Source: Rusavskia elegans (Eukaryota; Ascomycota; Lecanoromycetes; Teloschistales; Teloschistaceae). From it: DNA of 64,000 nt. The notes under the pieces were generated by a model, which was not told the origin of the DNA, ran no database searches, and saw only the letters and a list, made by a program, of their open reading frames with translations. Numbering within the stretch: the stretch's first letter is position 1; each line of letters begins with the position of its first letter. The stretch spans positions 1 through 64,000 of the forward strand of contig SAUG01000047.1 of NCBI GenBank assembly GCA_011316305.1. Direction: 5' to 3'. This document shows, one piece after another, positions 48,208 through 60,560 of this stretch. The translations under genes were made by a program, and so were the position numbers.

Positions 48208-48792
48208 ATAGCACGTACGAATCTAAATAGAAATAATATATTAAAGTAATATAATTAATCGTATAATAATACTAAAACTGTTCTAGATAAAAAATTAATT
48301 CCGTCCTATAGAAATATAGCGAAGACTCGAGGAAATGGAATCGAGAAAGGTAAAGAGAAAGATAAAAGGAAATTTTATAATACTATAATATAGATAATAT
48401 TCTAAGATAATATATTCTAAATAGTCTGGCTAATAATCTATCGAAAGAAATATAAATAGAAGTTTAGAACCGTCGTTTTTCGAGAAATCTATAGATATTA
48501 GAAGGGCTTCGAACCTTTTATTTCTAAAGTACCTTTCGCTAGACTATATCGCGAAATCTTTACAGACGTCGCTGCCGTAAATATAAATAGAAAAATCGAT
48601 AGGATATAAAGTATAGCGTTAGTAGCTTTATAGAATACGATAAAGAGATATATAATTACTTTTCTAATAAATAAATATATTACTTTACTATATTATTATA
48701 TATATCCGACTCTATTTATTTTTTATAGATTATTAACTAGCCGTAATCTATATCAAGCGCGTTACTATTTAGTAAAAGGACGTCAGGTTTAT
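48208..48792 (+). pseudogene. Histone H3/CenH3-like histone-fold relic carried in the hAT transposon
   Basis: One continuous frame of 195 codons broken only by TAA/TAG. It begins ATA-GCA-CGT-ACG, which is MART after reversing one RIP change, the H3 N terminus. A Lys-rich tail of about 85 residues follows. The fold begins at 48466: FREIYRY then KGFEPFISKVPFARLYREI, matching H3 [27 protein letters not shown]. A loop longer than in H3 precedes RI-SIALVAL-N (H3 RFQSSAVMALQE), then RYIITFL, and NLYQARYYLVKG at the end (H3 DIQLARRIRG). Three internal stops fall where Q is expected (RYQK, RIQS, ALQ). Loops 1 and 2 are longer than in canonical H3. Not functional now. Whether the ancestor was a true H3 variant or a divergent histone-fold protein needs profile searches. 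Confidence 0.65.
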
Positions 48793-49038
48793 TAAAAGGT
48801 TAATATAAAATCTGGAAGTCTGGCCGAAAATATAACGATAGCTAGTTAATAATAAGTTTTAAAAGATTGAAAATTCTAGAGGAGAAATATACGTCTATAG
48901 AATTATTTAGAAAAGAATAATACTATTTATATAGTACCGATATATAAGCTAATATTTATAGATAACCGTTATATAAACTAATATTAAATAGAATATATTA
49001 CCGTTTTATATTATCTGTAATTACTTTCGTATTTAATT

Positions 49039-49446
49039 GTAACGTCTTTGTATATCAAAAGGCGTTGCGTTCGAGTCTAGCTACAGCCGTGGACGTAGTC
49101 CGAGCTATTAAATAGTAAGGGAATTCTAGTATAGATTATTATAACTAATTCTATATAACCGTAAAGGTAAGATTACGATATTATAAAGCGTCTTTATTAT
49201 AAAATAATTAAAAAAAGAATAGTAGAAACGTATTTAATAATTATATTAACGACTACTAAAAGAAACTATCTATAGAAATAATAAACGATATATATTATAA
49301 GAATAGCTGTAGTAGCCGATAGGTAGCCGCCTACTAAAAGTTCTATCTAAAGGAACGGCTATAGCGGCTATAGACGGCTATAGATAATTAGATTTATTTA
49401 TCTAGCCAATCTTCTAGAGTATTTATATAGAATTATAGATATAATA
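49039..49446 (-). repeat. LTR, left copy (408 bp)
   Basis: Starts TGTAACGTCTTTG and ends ATATAATA. It is paired with 53898-54306 and is also similar to the interrupted copy at 40089-40914. Confidence 0.9.
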
Positions 49447-49870
49447 TAGCCCTTTCTATATCGTTTTTTATCTAGTCCGAATTCCGTCTACGGGATATAT
49501 AAAGGTTAACCTTTTCCCTTTTCTTTTTTCTATTAATACCTCTATTATATATTCTCGAAAAAAAAACCGATTAAAGTCTTTTTATCGTATTTAGTTAAAA
49601 GGTATTATAATACCTTTCCTTTATTTTCTATATTCCCGAGATTCTTTAAAGGAATATAAGATCGAGGTTAATAGTAATATTTATAGCGAGTATATACGGG
49701 TTTAGAGATCCTATAATCTTCTAATCTCCGATACTATTTATACTATTATACTTTTTTCCTTTTTATCTCTTTTTTTTACTAACCGTTTTCTGGGGAAATA
49801 TTTTAAAGATAAAAAGAATAAACTTCGTTCTAATATTATAAACGTTCTTAATAAATATTCCGAAGTCTAC

Positions 49871-50052
49871 TATTATGGAACAAGCTTTTATAAAGCCGAA
49901 AGATATATAATAAATTGCCCGATTAGATTTAGTACGGCTCGCTAGATTAGATAGCGGCCTTGGCACGTACCTTTTATACCCGCAGGCTTTTTCTATAGAA
50001 TAACAATCCTTCTACCACCTAATTATTATCTATATTTAACCTCGTTATAATA
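49871..50052. repeat. 182-bp LTR, left copy
   Basis: Partner of 51583-51764. Outer flank TCTAC. A short minus-strand open frame at 49763-49966 straddles its left boundary and is therefore not a gene. Confidence 0.85.
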
Positions 50053-51582
50053 AATAATAGTAATAATCGGGTCTTTTCTTCTACGTTATCTATAGGACTT
50101 TTAGTTCTAGTTTCTAGAATAGCCAGTTACCTCTGAAGTATTATCAGTTTTTCTAAAAAAATTACTAGTTTACCTATATAATTACTAGTTCCCGTAGAGT
50201 TTCTAGTAATTTTACCTGTATCTTCTACGCTTCCGAATATAGTTTTTATTTCTCTATCGAGACCTTAACGAGATCTTTAGTCTTCCAAACCTCTTCCGCC
50301 GAGATTCTAGGCCCTTCTATACCAGATTTTTACTCGAAATCCCTATCTTTTTCTAGTAAATATACGCTAAATTCGCCGGGATTAATATAAAGGTTAATCC
50401 GCCTCCTATTAGTATACTTCTAAACCTGAACGACGCCGAGAAAGTCGATTTTTTCGAAGGATTACTAGCTATACGCGCTTAAATCGCTTAAATTAAAAGA
50501 GAAAACTTTCTTCTACCTTGTATTTCTACCTTGTAAAAAATTATACTCTAGCGATAGTAAAAAGAAACTTTTAGATAGTAATAGTTTAAATAACGTATAG
50601 CGAAAGCGAGATAGAAATTCTTCGCCTAGGTTAATTAAATATACGACGAATTCAAATTTCAGTATCCCTATAAATATAAGTATTATCCGGAGAGATTCTC
50701 GTTAAATAGTTAATTCTATAGATATATCGAAGCCTTATATATAAAGAAATCGGCCGAGATATCTCCTTCTATAACTCCTATACCTTAATAAACCCCTTAT
50801 TCGGTATCTCTATCTCTATTAATTAAGTATAAATTACCTTTATCTCCTCCTAATACGCTAATTTCTGTACTAAAAATAGCTCCAATATACGAGAAAACCT
50901 CTATTCTAGTATAAACTATCGAGATCGTATTTCTAGCGACTCCTATAACGCTTCCGTAAATACCTGCCCCCTCGTACTATCGAGAAATCTCTGCCCTAGC
51001 ACCTTTTATCTCTACTAAAACCACTATTTAATACGAGAAGTCTCTATTCGTATATCTGCTATCTTAAAAACGCGCTTATATAACTATTACGTAGCTGTTT
51101 ACTAAATTTAGCTTAATATAGCCGGGACTCTGTTTAAAATCAAACCGGTTAATTAGAAAGCTCGACCTAAAAGCTCTAATTTAGCTTCTATCGAATATAG
51201 TAAAAGCCAGTTAATTAGCTGCTTTTAAATCGAACTACGTAAACGCTTTTGCCGCTAGTCCTACTAACTCCGTAGTCTCCGCCTTTTCTACTACGCCTTC
51301 TACGTTTCTACTTCCTAAACTACCTCGTTAGTACTAATTTACGTTACCCTATTAGCTACGAACCTCGCCGCCGCCGCCGCTAATTACGTTATAGTTATCG
51401 AAAAAGAGTTTAGAAAATATAGTATATAACTAATGGATTAGAATTATTATAGAGATATTAGTCTAATTACTAGAAGAGTTCCGATACGATTACTATAGCT
51501 CCTATATAATATAACCGTCTGCCCTCTTGCCGGCGCTTATTATAGTATCGAAGGCGATACCTTTTTCTCTTTTTAAGGTATT

Positions 51583-51764
51583 TATTATAGAGTAAGCTCT
51601 TATAAAGCCGAAAGGTATATAATAAATTACTCGATTGAATTTAGTACGGCTTACTAGATTAGATAGCGGCCTTGGCACGTATCTTTTATACCCGCAGGCC
51701 TTTTCTATAGAACAACAATCCTTCTACCACCCAATTATTATCTATATTTGACCTCGTTATAATA
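51583..51764. repeat. 182-bp LTR, right copy
   Basis: Partner of 49871-50052. Ends GTTATAATA, followed by TCTAC. Confidence 0.85.
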
Positions 51765-52949
51765 TCTACCGTCGTATCGAGTTCTTTTTAGATTCCGAAA
51801 AGGAAATTCGTAATTAGCGCCTTATCTAGGAATCAGATTTTCGCCGACTTTTTAGAAAGTAAAAACGTTTTATTATTTATTATCGCGCTTTAGACAAGCG
51901 TAAAAGTAATCTTGTCGTTTAAAAATAATACGTTCTATCTCGCTTTAACGAATTTAACGATTCTATAGCGTTTTACTCTTCCGTTAGTTTTACGCTAGCC
52001 GCGTAAAGGGCTTCCGTTAAATTAATACCTAGATTCGATTTAGATAATTTAGATCGTTTTCTAAGAAATTTCGACTTTTCCTAGCCTTTAGAGACTACGG
52101 GGTTTTAAAAAAGGTCTAATAAAAAGCTCTTTTACCGCTATTTCTTTTTTAGAGTTCCGAATTATACGTTTATATTATAAATTACTTCTAGATCTTCTAA
52201 AATTTATTTTAACTTTTATTTTTCAGCTACTATCTTATCCTATAATAATAGAGATAGATACTAATTAAAGTTTTTATTTTTTAGTTAAATATTTAGCGTA
52301 GAGTCTGGTATTTCGTTTATATCCTAGTTTTATATTTGGTTTAGTTTATATTTATTTTTTTCTATAGCCTTAACTATATTATAATATATTTTCCAGATAT
52401 AGTCTATCTATAACTATTAAATTATCTTTTAGCTTTTATCGTATTTTAATACTAACTATTATAGGAGGTAATAGTATTTTTATTAAATTTTTATTTTCTA
52501 TACTTTATTTCCTTTTTTGAATTTTTTATCCAGATTTTTGATTTATTTATAGTCTATAGTTAACGCGACGTTTAATTTTTTATATAGGAAATTTTTATAA
52601 ACTAGAAAATATATTATTTATATTTTTATCCTTCTACCGATTATATTTTCTTCTATTATTATACCCGAGATTAATTCTTTCTATTTGTTTCCGAGGACGA
52701 TATATTATCTTAAACTATTAATTATTATAAAACTTATTATTCCGATTAGTCCGTATTTTATTTTAATTTCGATATCTATAATTCTATTATCTTTTTTAGT
52801 ATATTTTTAGAGATACCCTATAATTTAGTCGTATAATCCTTTTATAATCTTATTTTCTTTCTCTCTATTTACGAAAACTATTATTTAATAACCTCCGATT
52901 TTAATTTTAAACGCTGTAGTAAAAGGTTTTTCGGTTTTATATAGTTTAA

Positions 52950-53890
52950 ACTCTACTATTAGTCTTTCTATTTTTTTCGCTCTCTTTAGTTCTATAGAAT
53001 ACTATTCTAATCCTTTTTTATCCGATAGATAGATTAGGTAATAATCGTTATAGCAGATTATCTAGCTTTCCGCTATATATTTTCTAGCTTTTTCTTCGGA
53101 TAATTCCTCCGTTATATTAAACTAATATTTAGTTACTTCTATTATTTCTTTAGTTAAATAATTTCTTTTTAAATATTTTATCTTTCTGTATAAATAATAA
53201 ACTTTAGTCCGTAATTTTTTAGACTCGGTAGTATTAAATTCTATTAGATTTCCTTTAGGCTATCTTTTAATAGGTCCTATTTTATTAAATATCTATTTAT
53301 CTAAATACGTTTTATACTATCTAATATTAATTCTAGTCGCTAGTTCGATAAGAGATACTAGCGAGTTCGGTTTTTTAATTACTACTATAGTTTCTTTAAT
53401 TTTTATATAGAGTTTTTTATAAAAGTAAACTTTTAGAATTAAGTCCTCCTAGTCTATTATATAAGCTAATATTCTAAAATAAATAACGTAGATAGCTACT
53501 AACTTTTACTACTTTAGAACTATTAGTTTCCTTTCTATTATTCTATTTTTATTATTATCTTCGAAGGTTTCTTTTATAGCCGTAATCAGATTGCCGAAGA
53601 TATAAAAGATCTATAATATTTTATCTTCCTTTTAATTTTCCGGATTATTAAAATAATCTTCTATATAGAATAATATCTAATTAAAAACTACTTTTCTAAA
53701 TTTAATATCGTAAATAGAACTTTAATTATTTTACTAGGAAACTGATTTATATATAATATAAAATAGATATTTATCTAGATAATCTAAGATTTTAAAAATC
53801 TTCTTTCTTCTTTATAGATATTAGAAATTACCGCTTTAATAGTATTATTTCGATCTATAGAACGGGATAATAAGACCGATATAGTAAGTC
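52950..53890 (-). pseudogene. Ty3/gypsy gag relic, minus strand
   Basis: Directly inside the right LTR the minus strand reads a gag-like protein: IYFILYINQFPSKIIKVLF near 53740, then further blocks ending near 53200 in KGNLIEFNTTESKKLRTKV-like sequence. Spacing and composition match retrotransposon gag (QFPDD.IKV.F...L..). Interrupted by TAA/TAG. The family is recognisable but not the exact boundaries. Confidence 0.6.
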
Positions 53891-53897
53891 GTTAAAA

Positions 53898-54306
53898 TAT
53901 AACGTCCCTGTATATCAGAGGGTATTACGCTCGAGCCTAGCTATAGCTATAGGTATAGTCTAAGCTACTAAATAGTAAAGGAATTCTAGTATAGATTATC
54001 GTAACTAATCCCGTATAACCGTAAAGATAAGATTAAAATATTACGAGGCGTCTTTATTATAAAGTAATTAAGAAAAGAATAGTAGAAACGTATTTAATAA
54101 TTATATTAATAATTAACGAGAGAAACTATCTATAGAAATAATAAACGATATATATATTAAAAGTAGCTGTAGTAGCCGATAGATAGCCGCCTACTAAAAA
54201 TCCTATTTAAAGGAACGGCTATAGCGGCTACGGACGACTATAGATAATTGAATTCGCTTGTCTGGCCAATCTTTCAGAGCACCTCTATGGAATCGTGGAC
54301 GTAATA
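53898..54306 (-). repeat. LTR, right copy (409 bp)
   Basis: Starts TATAACGTCCCTG (TG to TA by RIP) and ends GACGTAATA, followed by TTAAT. It is less mutated at its right end (CTTGTCTGGCCAATC) than the left copy. Confidence 0.9.
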
Positions 54307-54519
54307 TTAATTATCGAACACGATTATAAGTCGGGTCGGATCGGGTTTTCGGATCGGATTTTTAGATTAAAATCTATAACTCGATCCGAAAGTCGAATTA
54401 GAATCTATAACCCGACCTAACCGTTTAGCGGGTCGAATCCGGGTCGGGTTACTAAAATCGGGTCGGGTACCCGACGGTTCGACGGAAACCCGACCCGAAT
54501 CGGCCAGTCTAAACCCTGT

Positions 54520-57500
54520 AGTAACTTTATCGCTAGTATATTAGAAGATTATATTATCTCCGGCGGCCAAATCTATTAATAGCAGCCGTCTAATAATTAG
54601 TTCCAATCTAATAGAAGTACTTCTTTAGAAACTTTTACTTCTAGAAAATTTAATCCCGGTTAGCCGCCTAATAGTAGTAATAACCCGAATAACCCGAATA
54701 ATAGTAGAGATAACGGCGATAATTCCGATAATAATAAAAAACTTTAAACCTTAAAGATTTAAATAGTAGTAAAAAAGAAAACTCTTTTAAAAATATATTA
54801 TAAAATAGAAACTTTTCGCGTAATAGATTCGAATTATATTTTAGATAATAATTAACCTTCCTTTAAACTAGTTATTAGGTATTCGCGAGCGCTTTAAGCT
54901 TCGTTAAAGTTTAAAATTAAAGAGCCTGAAAAGTACGGCGATAAAATAACTTTTAAAAAATATTATAAATAGGTCGAATTCTATAGAAATTAGTTCTATA
55001 AATCCGATATCTTATCTGCCTATACGGATTAAATTCGATAGGCCTAGAACTTCGTTAAAAGTTAGAAGTTAAATCGTTAGCTCGAAAAGAAGGAATCCTT
55101 TATCGATAAAAATACTTTTAATAATATATTATAAAATAAATTTATCGATTTTCTTTTAAATTTTACTATCGATTCTAAATCTTATTTATTAGATACCGCG
55201 ACGAAATATCTTCGTACGATCTAGAATAAGGACTAGGATATCCTGGAATTCTATAATTTCTTTATATTACTAGAGGCCTAGCTATTTTCTTTATTAGAAA
55301 AATAGTATTCGATCTTTTTTTTTTTTAGAATTTATTTAGAATTATAGCGTGCTATACGCGTTTAGGGCGCGAAATTAAAAGATTTCGACTATAACGAATA
55401 GATAGCTTAAACTACTCGATAGAAAAATATAAATAAGGCGACGTTAGATTAGTAGTAGAATTTTTCTATTAATAGATCTTATCCGCCGCCGTATAGTAAA
55501 GAGAATTCTCGAGGATTTAAAAATCGAAACCGGAAAAGCCGATCGCGGGGTAGTCGGAATAGTATCGATAGAAGAAATACTTCTAACGTCGGTAATAACG
55601 ACTCTAGAAAGTATAAATAGGATAATAAATCTGGTATATATTTTATATATAGTAGTATAAATTATTAGTCTAAAAGTTATTCTAAAAACTAAAACTAAAG
55701 TTAAAGTAATTAGAGATCTAATAACTCTCGTAGTAATAGTAGTAGGTCTTTTAAAAAGTCTATCGTTAATACGACGAAAGATAATCCTAGTAATACTAAT
55801 TAATTAAAAAAACAGAAGAGCCTATTATAGATTTAATAACAGCCTAAAATAAATAAATTAAAATAAGAAACGGCCTTCTAATAAAAGTATTTATCGAGTT
55901 ACCAGTAAAGGAATATAGTAGAATTAAAATATTTCTAGATCTAAACTTCTAGATTAACGTTATTTTTTAATCTTTTCATATTTAATACGATCTGGAACCC
56001 GTTTAAAAAGTAGAGAAACCCTACTTTTAATAGATTAGAAGTTAGCGCGCTGCCAGTTATAGAGTATATAACTTAAACTAGATAACGATAGATAGTTAAA
56101 ACTGTCGGGAAATATATATATCGCGATTCTACGTTTTAGATACAACCGATAAATACGGTATCTTTCTAGATATACTAGCTTTATATCAAGTATATATAAT
56201 TATAGATCTAGGGTTAAAGTAATAGCGATTTTCTATCTATAACGAAGTAATATAAGATAACCAGACAGGTAGAAAGCGGTTAATCTATTTTAGTATCGAT
56301 TTACCGATAGTTTTTATTCGTACGTTATAGACCGAAAAGTATATATTAGTATATATAATATCGATTACTGCCGTATATATAAAATCGGATATTAATACCG
56401 CCGTATATACGAGATCCGATAACGATACTGCCGTATAGGTGGAAGCTAACGATAATAAAGATAAAGACGATAAAGAAATATAGTAGACCGAGCCGATCCC
56501 GGAACCTATATATAAAGAAATCGAGATTTATAATATAAAATTAGTAGAATTTTTACCGCTGTTTAAAGATACCGATTATATAATTGAACTAGATAGGCAG
56601 GTTTCGCTATATAACCTAATCTACAGCCTATCTAAACGTAAATTTAACGAGCTATATAATTACTTAGATAGCGCTTTAAAGAAAAGCTAGATTCGCTATT
56701 CAACGTCTTTTATAGAAGCTCTAATTTTTATTATACCGAAGAAAGATAGTAGTCTTCGTATATATATAGACTACAGAGGCTTTAATAAAATAACGATTAA
56801 AAACCGTTATCTTTTATTTTTTATCTCTAAAATCCTAGATCGATTATCAAAGGTAAAGTACTTTTCTAAATATAATATTAAAGATATCTACTATTAAATC
56901 CGAATTAAAAAAGATAACGAGTAGAAGACTATATTTCGTACGAAGTATAGATATTTCGAATATTTTATTATACCTTTCGATCTTGCTAACGTATCTATAA
57001 TATTCTAAGCCTATATTAACCGGGCTTTAAAAGAGTTAGTTAACGTTTACTATATAGTTTACCTGAATAATATTCTAATCTTTTTTAATTCGAAAAAGAA
57101 ATATTAGAATTATATCCGATAGATTATTCGAAAGCTCTATAATATATAGCTATACCTTAACTTTAAAAAGTATACTTTTAATATTAAAAGTATAGAGTCT
57201 TTAGGCTTTATCGTATTTATAGAAGATATATTAATAGACTCGGAACGAATAGTAACTATTAAGGAATAGTCGGTCCCGAAGATTTACTATAAAGTATAGG
57301 TCTTTTTAGAGTTCGTAAACTTTTACCGGCGTTTTATTTACTAATATTCTCGGATTATAGCGCCTCTAATAAGTTTACTTATAGGAAACGTTACCGGAAA
57401 GAAGTCGGAACCGTTTCGCTAGACTATCGAAATCTAAAAAACTTTCGAAAAACTAAAATATACTTTCGATATCGCCGAAATATTATAGTATTTCGATCCA

Positions 57501-59720
57501 GAAAAAGAAATCTATATCGAAACTAATATTTCTAGACTCGGGATAGCTGGAATTATATTTTAATCTAATAAAAATAATCGCTAGCGTCTAATTACGTTCT
57601 AGTCGAAAAAGATAATTCCTGCCGAATATAATGATAAAACGTATAATACCGAATTACTTACTATTATTAAAATACGAAATATATATAATAGTCTGGATAG
57701 ATTATAATAACCTTCGAGATTTTATAAAGATTAAAAAACTTACCGTTCGATAATGTCGCTAGATTATTAAGTTAGCTGCTATAGATTTCGATATCTTCTA
57801 TTATCTAGAAAAAATTAATCTAGCTAATCCGCTATCTAGAAGGCCGGATTATAAAAATATTAATTTTTAAATCTAGATAATATTACCTATATTTTAGCGG
57901 AAGCTAAACTTTACTAGCCGGAAACCTAGTAGCGAACCGTTCTCTATATAAAAGGTTCAAATTAATTATATTTTACGCGGCCGTATAACTAGAAGATTTA
58001 GAAAACCTTTAGTAGAGCTAGAAAACTCTAAAGATAATAGAATTAACCTTATACTACTATAAAAAAGACGCGATATATTTCGGATATCGAAATTACCTCC
58101 GGGTATAATAGGCCGCCGACGCGATAGTAATAGATTAGCAACGACTATCTCCGATAAAAGATACGATAATAGAATAAATTCTGTCGCTAGAAATATATAC
58201 TACAGTCTAGGTATCCTATATTAAACGGCGCGAAAGGCTGCTATTAATAAAATAGTTTATAGTAAAATAACTTCTAGTATACGCGATATATTTATATAGT
58301 TTTAAAGTCGAGACGCCGACGTATAGAAACGTATATAGACTATCTAGTATAAATAAAAGAAAAAAGCCGAGCTATATAATATAGAAATAGAGATTAATTT
58401 TCTCTTTTATAAAATATCCTTATATATACCCGAAGATAAAATACTATATATAAGTTTTTAATAAAATACTATAATAATTCTATTGCTAGATATTTTAGAT
58501 ATTAGCGAATCTGGTCGCTTATTCGTCGCAGCTATAGCTGGCCGAAATTATTTGAATATATTAGAGAGTATATTAAAACGTATAATATCTATTAACGAGT
58601 TCAAGTCTATAGATATAAATTATATAGAAAGTTTTAGAATCTCCTATATTCTATATAGCTATAGAAAAAGATAGAGATAAATTTTATTACTAGATTACTA
58701 CCTACTCGATATTCTCGGAGCGTAGTAGATTTAGTACTTATAGCCGTCGATCGATTTACTAAAATAGCGAGAGATATCCTTTATTATAAGATAATTAACG
58801 CGAAGGATCTTACGGAACTTATTATCGATAAACTTTAATATAAAGGATTTATTTCTAATAGAATTATCAGCGATAGAAAATCGCTATTTATAAATAAATT
58901 CTGGTCGGAAGTCTATTATTATCTAAAGATTAAATATTATTTAAATACTATATTCTATCTTTAAATAGATAGATAGATTAAAAGATAAAATCAATTGCTA
59001 GATTATTATCTAAAAGTATATATTTATAAAAAATAAAAAAACTAGGCTAAATTCCTACCTTTAGCTAAATTCGCCTATAATAATAGTAAATATAATATTA
59101 TAAAGATATATTCTTTCGAGGCGTTTATAGACTATAATCTAGATATAACGTTCGAAGGTATTAAAGATAACGCCGTAGAAAGAAAAATAGTAAAAATAAA
59201 AGTACTAGCAGTAAAGGAAAGAGTCGTAAATTTATAAAAAATATACGAATCGATATATATAAATCAAAATAAAGTTTAAATAAACCAGATTAAATATTAT
59301 AATAAAAAATATTAATAGATAGAATTTAAAGTTGGCGATTTAATACTATTATCTATAAAGAACCTAAAATTTAAATAATCGAAAAAGATTACCTCTAAAT
59401 TCGCAGGTCTATATCGGATTTCGAAGTATATAGACTTTTAGATTTATCGGTTAATTTTTCTAATTAGATTAAAGATCTATAATATCTTTTATATATTTTT
59501 ATTAGAAAAGTCCTATCGCCGTTAAAATAGCGAATTACTAGAGTACCTATTACCAGAGTTTATTAATAATAAGAAAAAATAAAAGATAAAAGCTATTTTA
59601 AATAAAAGGTTTATAAGACCTAAGAAAAGCGAGAAGTTAAAAGCGGAATATCTAATTAAATAAACTAGTTGGCTAAAGAAATATAATTCCTAGTAGCTAT
59701 AAAAAGATTTTAAAAATATT
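54520..59720 (+). pseudogene. Ty3/gypsy gag-pol relic of the 238-LTR element
   Basis: This is the best-preserved polyprotein in the block. Gag includes KIKEPEKYGDKITFKKYYK near 54920 and a degenerate zinc knuckle near 55640. Protease similarity lies near 55930 (IFLDLNF-INVI). Reverse transcriptase runs from about 56590: PKKDSSLRIYIDYRGFNKI, KYRYFEYFIIPFDLANV (usual MPFGLTNAPATF), then IVYLNNILIFF at 57055-57090 (usual YLDDILIF). RNase H is near 57480-57700, integrase near 58730-59100 (SNRIISDRKSLFINKFW, then EFAYNNSKYN). Nearly every stop is TAA or TAG at a Gln or Trp position. The N-terminal end of gag is interrupted by the hAT transposon. Confidence 0.88.
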
Positions 59721-60118
59721 TAGAAGCTTATCGAAGTATATAATTAAAATAACCCTCTAATAAAAAAGCGTAAGCTAGAACGTAATAAAAAAAAAAGTAG
59801 GATTTAATAAAAGTAAGCTATAATTATAGACGTTAGACGTTTATAGAATATATATATAATATATATATATAGAAGTAGATTTTTATAATTAATAAAATTC
59901 GTTCGAATTATTCTATAAAGTCTATAATACCTGTATTTTTATTTACTATAATACGGATTTTATTTCCTCGTCTTTAGATATCTATATTAGCGTAAACGAC
60001 CTAGCTTTATAGTAAATTCCTATTCCGGGCTGTCCTCCTATTCTATAATAGGCAGGGGAGATAGAATAGGCGCAGAGAAAATAATTTCTTTTAATACTAT
60101 AGAAAAGATAGTCTATAG

Positions 60119-60560
60119 AAGCTTACGGACTAAATTAAAAGTATCGAAAGATATTAAACTACTTATCGAAAAGATCGCCTAAAAGGCCGAGGTACCGATA
60201 GTTTTAATTTCTAGAAGTTAGGATCCGGATACCTCCGGCGCCCTCGAAACTATATACGAAAAAGTTAACGGAAACTATAATAGAGCGATAGACGAGAAAA
60301 TTAACGGAGATTATAATAGAACGATAGACGATAAAACTTTTTCTTTAATAATACGCGGAGAGGTAACTCGATATAATTTATTATTATTAAAATTATCGAC
60401 GGCGCGGAATCTATCTAGAGGTATTATAGATAGAGGTATCGTCTTATACGAAAAGATTTCGATAATAGCCGGTATAGGTTATTCGATTATTAGCGTCGAA
60501 TATCCTACTATAGGCGTTCGAGTCGGAGCGGATCTATCTACTATATTATCTAAAGTTTTA
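60119..60560 (+). pseudogene. Third reading frame between pol and the 3' LTR
   Basis: About 145 codons in one frame with only two internal stops (TAA, TAG), ending at a TAA near 60560. It contains a short repeated unit (EKVNGNYNRAIDE / EKINGDYNRTIDD) and an Ile/Gly-rich stretch. It follows pol by about 400 bp and precedes the 3' LTR of the same element. I recognise no domain. It might be an extra retrotransposon gene or a remnant of another insertion. Confidence 0.45.

Larger units (their letters stand above)
49871..51764. mobile_element. Small LTR element (1,894 bp, 182-bp LTRs)
   Basis: Two 182-bp direct repeats, 49871-50052 and 51583-51764, share long blocks (TTATAAAGCCGAAAG, TAGATAGCGGCCTTGGCACG, CCCGCAGGC). 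Both are flanked on the outside by TCTAC (49866-49870 and 51765-51769), a 5-bp target duplication. The 1.53-kb interior is visibly more GC-rich and less mutated than its surroundings, and has no recognisable pol, so it looks like a non-autonomous element. It lies inside the 49039-54306 element. Confidence 0.85.
49039..54306 (-). mobile_element. LTR retrotransposon of the 408-bp LTR family, internally rearranged
   Basis: LTRs 49039-49446 and 53898-54306 are direct repeats (408 and 409 bp). The target duplication is TTAAT at 49034-49038 and 54307-54311, inside the hAT transposon. A polypurine tract on the minus strand (AGAAAGGGCTA) precedes the left LTR, so the element reads right to left and is of the same family as the element ending at 40089. 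Gag lies next to the right LTR. No reverse transcriptase was recognised. Without the nested 1.9-kb element only about 3.4 kb remain, so this copy is deleted for most of pol. Confidence 0.88.
43943..54511 (+). mobile_element. hAT-family DNA transposon (with nested LTR element)
   Basis: Ends are TAGACTGGTCGTCGG and CGGCCAGTCTA. The flanking 8 bp read AACCCTAT on the left (43935-43942) and AACCCTGT on the right (54512-54519), differing by one RIP-type change. Subterminal CGGATCGG/CGGGTCGGG repeats fill roughly the first 90 and last 190 bp. Internally it holds a hAT transposase, an unidentified minus-strand frame and a histone H3-like frame. Without the 5.27-kb LTR insertion the transposon is about 5.3 kb, a normal size for an autonomous hAT. 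It inserted in the 5' part of the gypsy gag region. Confidence 0.88.

Noticed and set aside
58483..58674. Short + strand open frame of 63 codons
   Set aside because: It lies between RNase H and integrase of the gypsy pol relic and is a surviving fragment of that polyprotein, not a separate gene.
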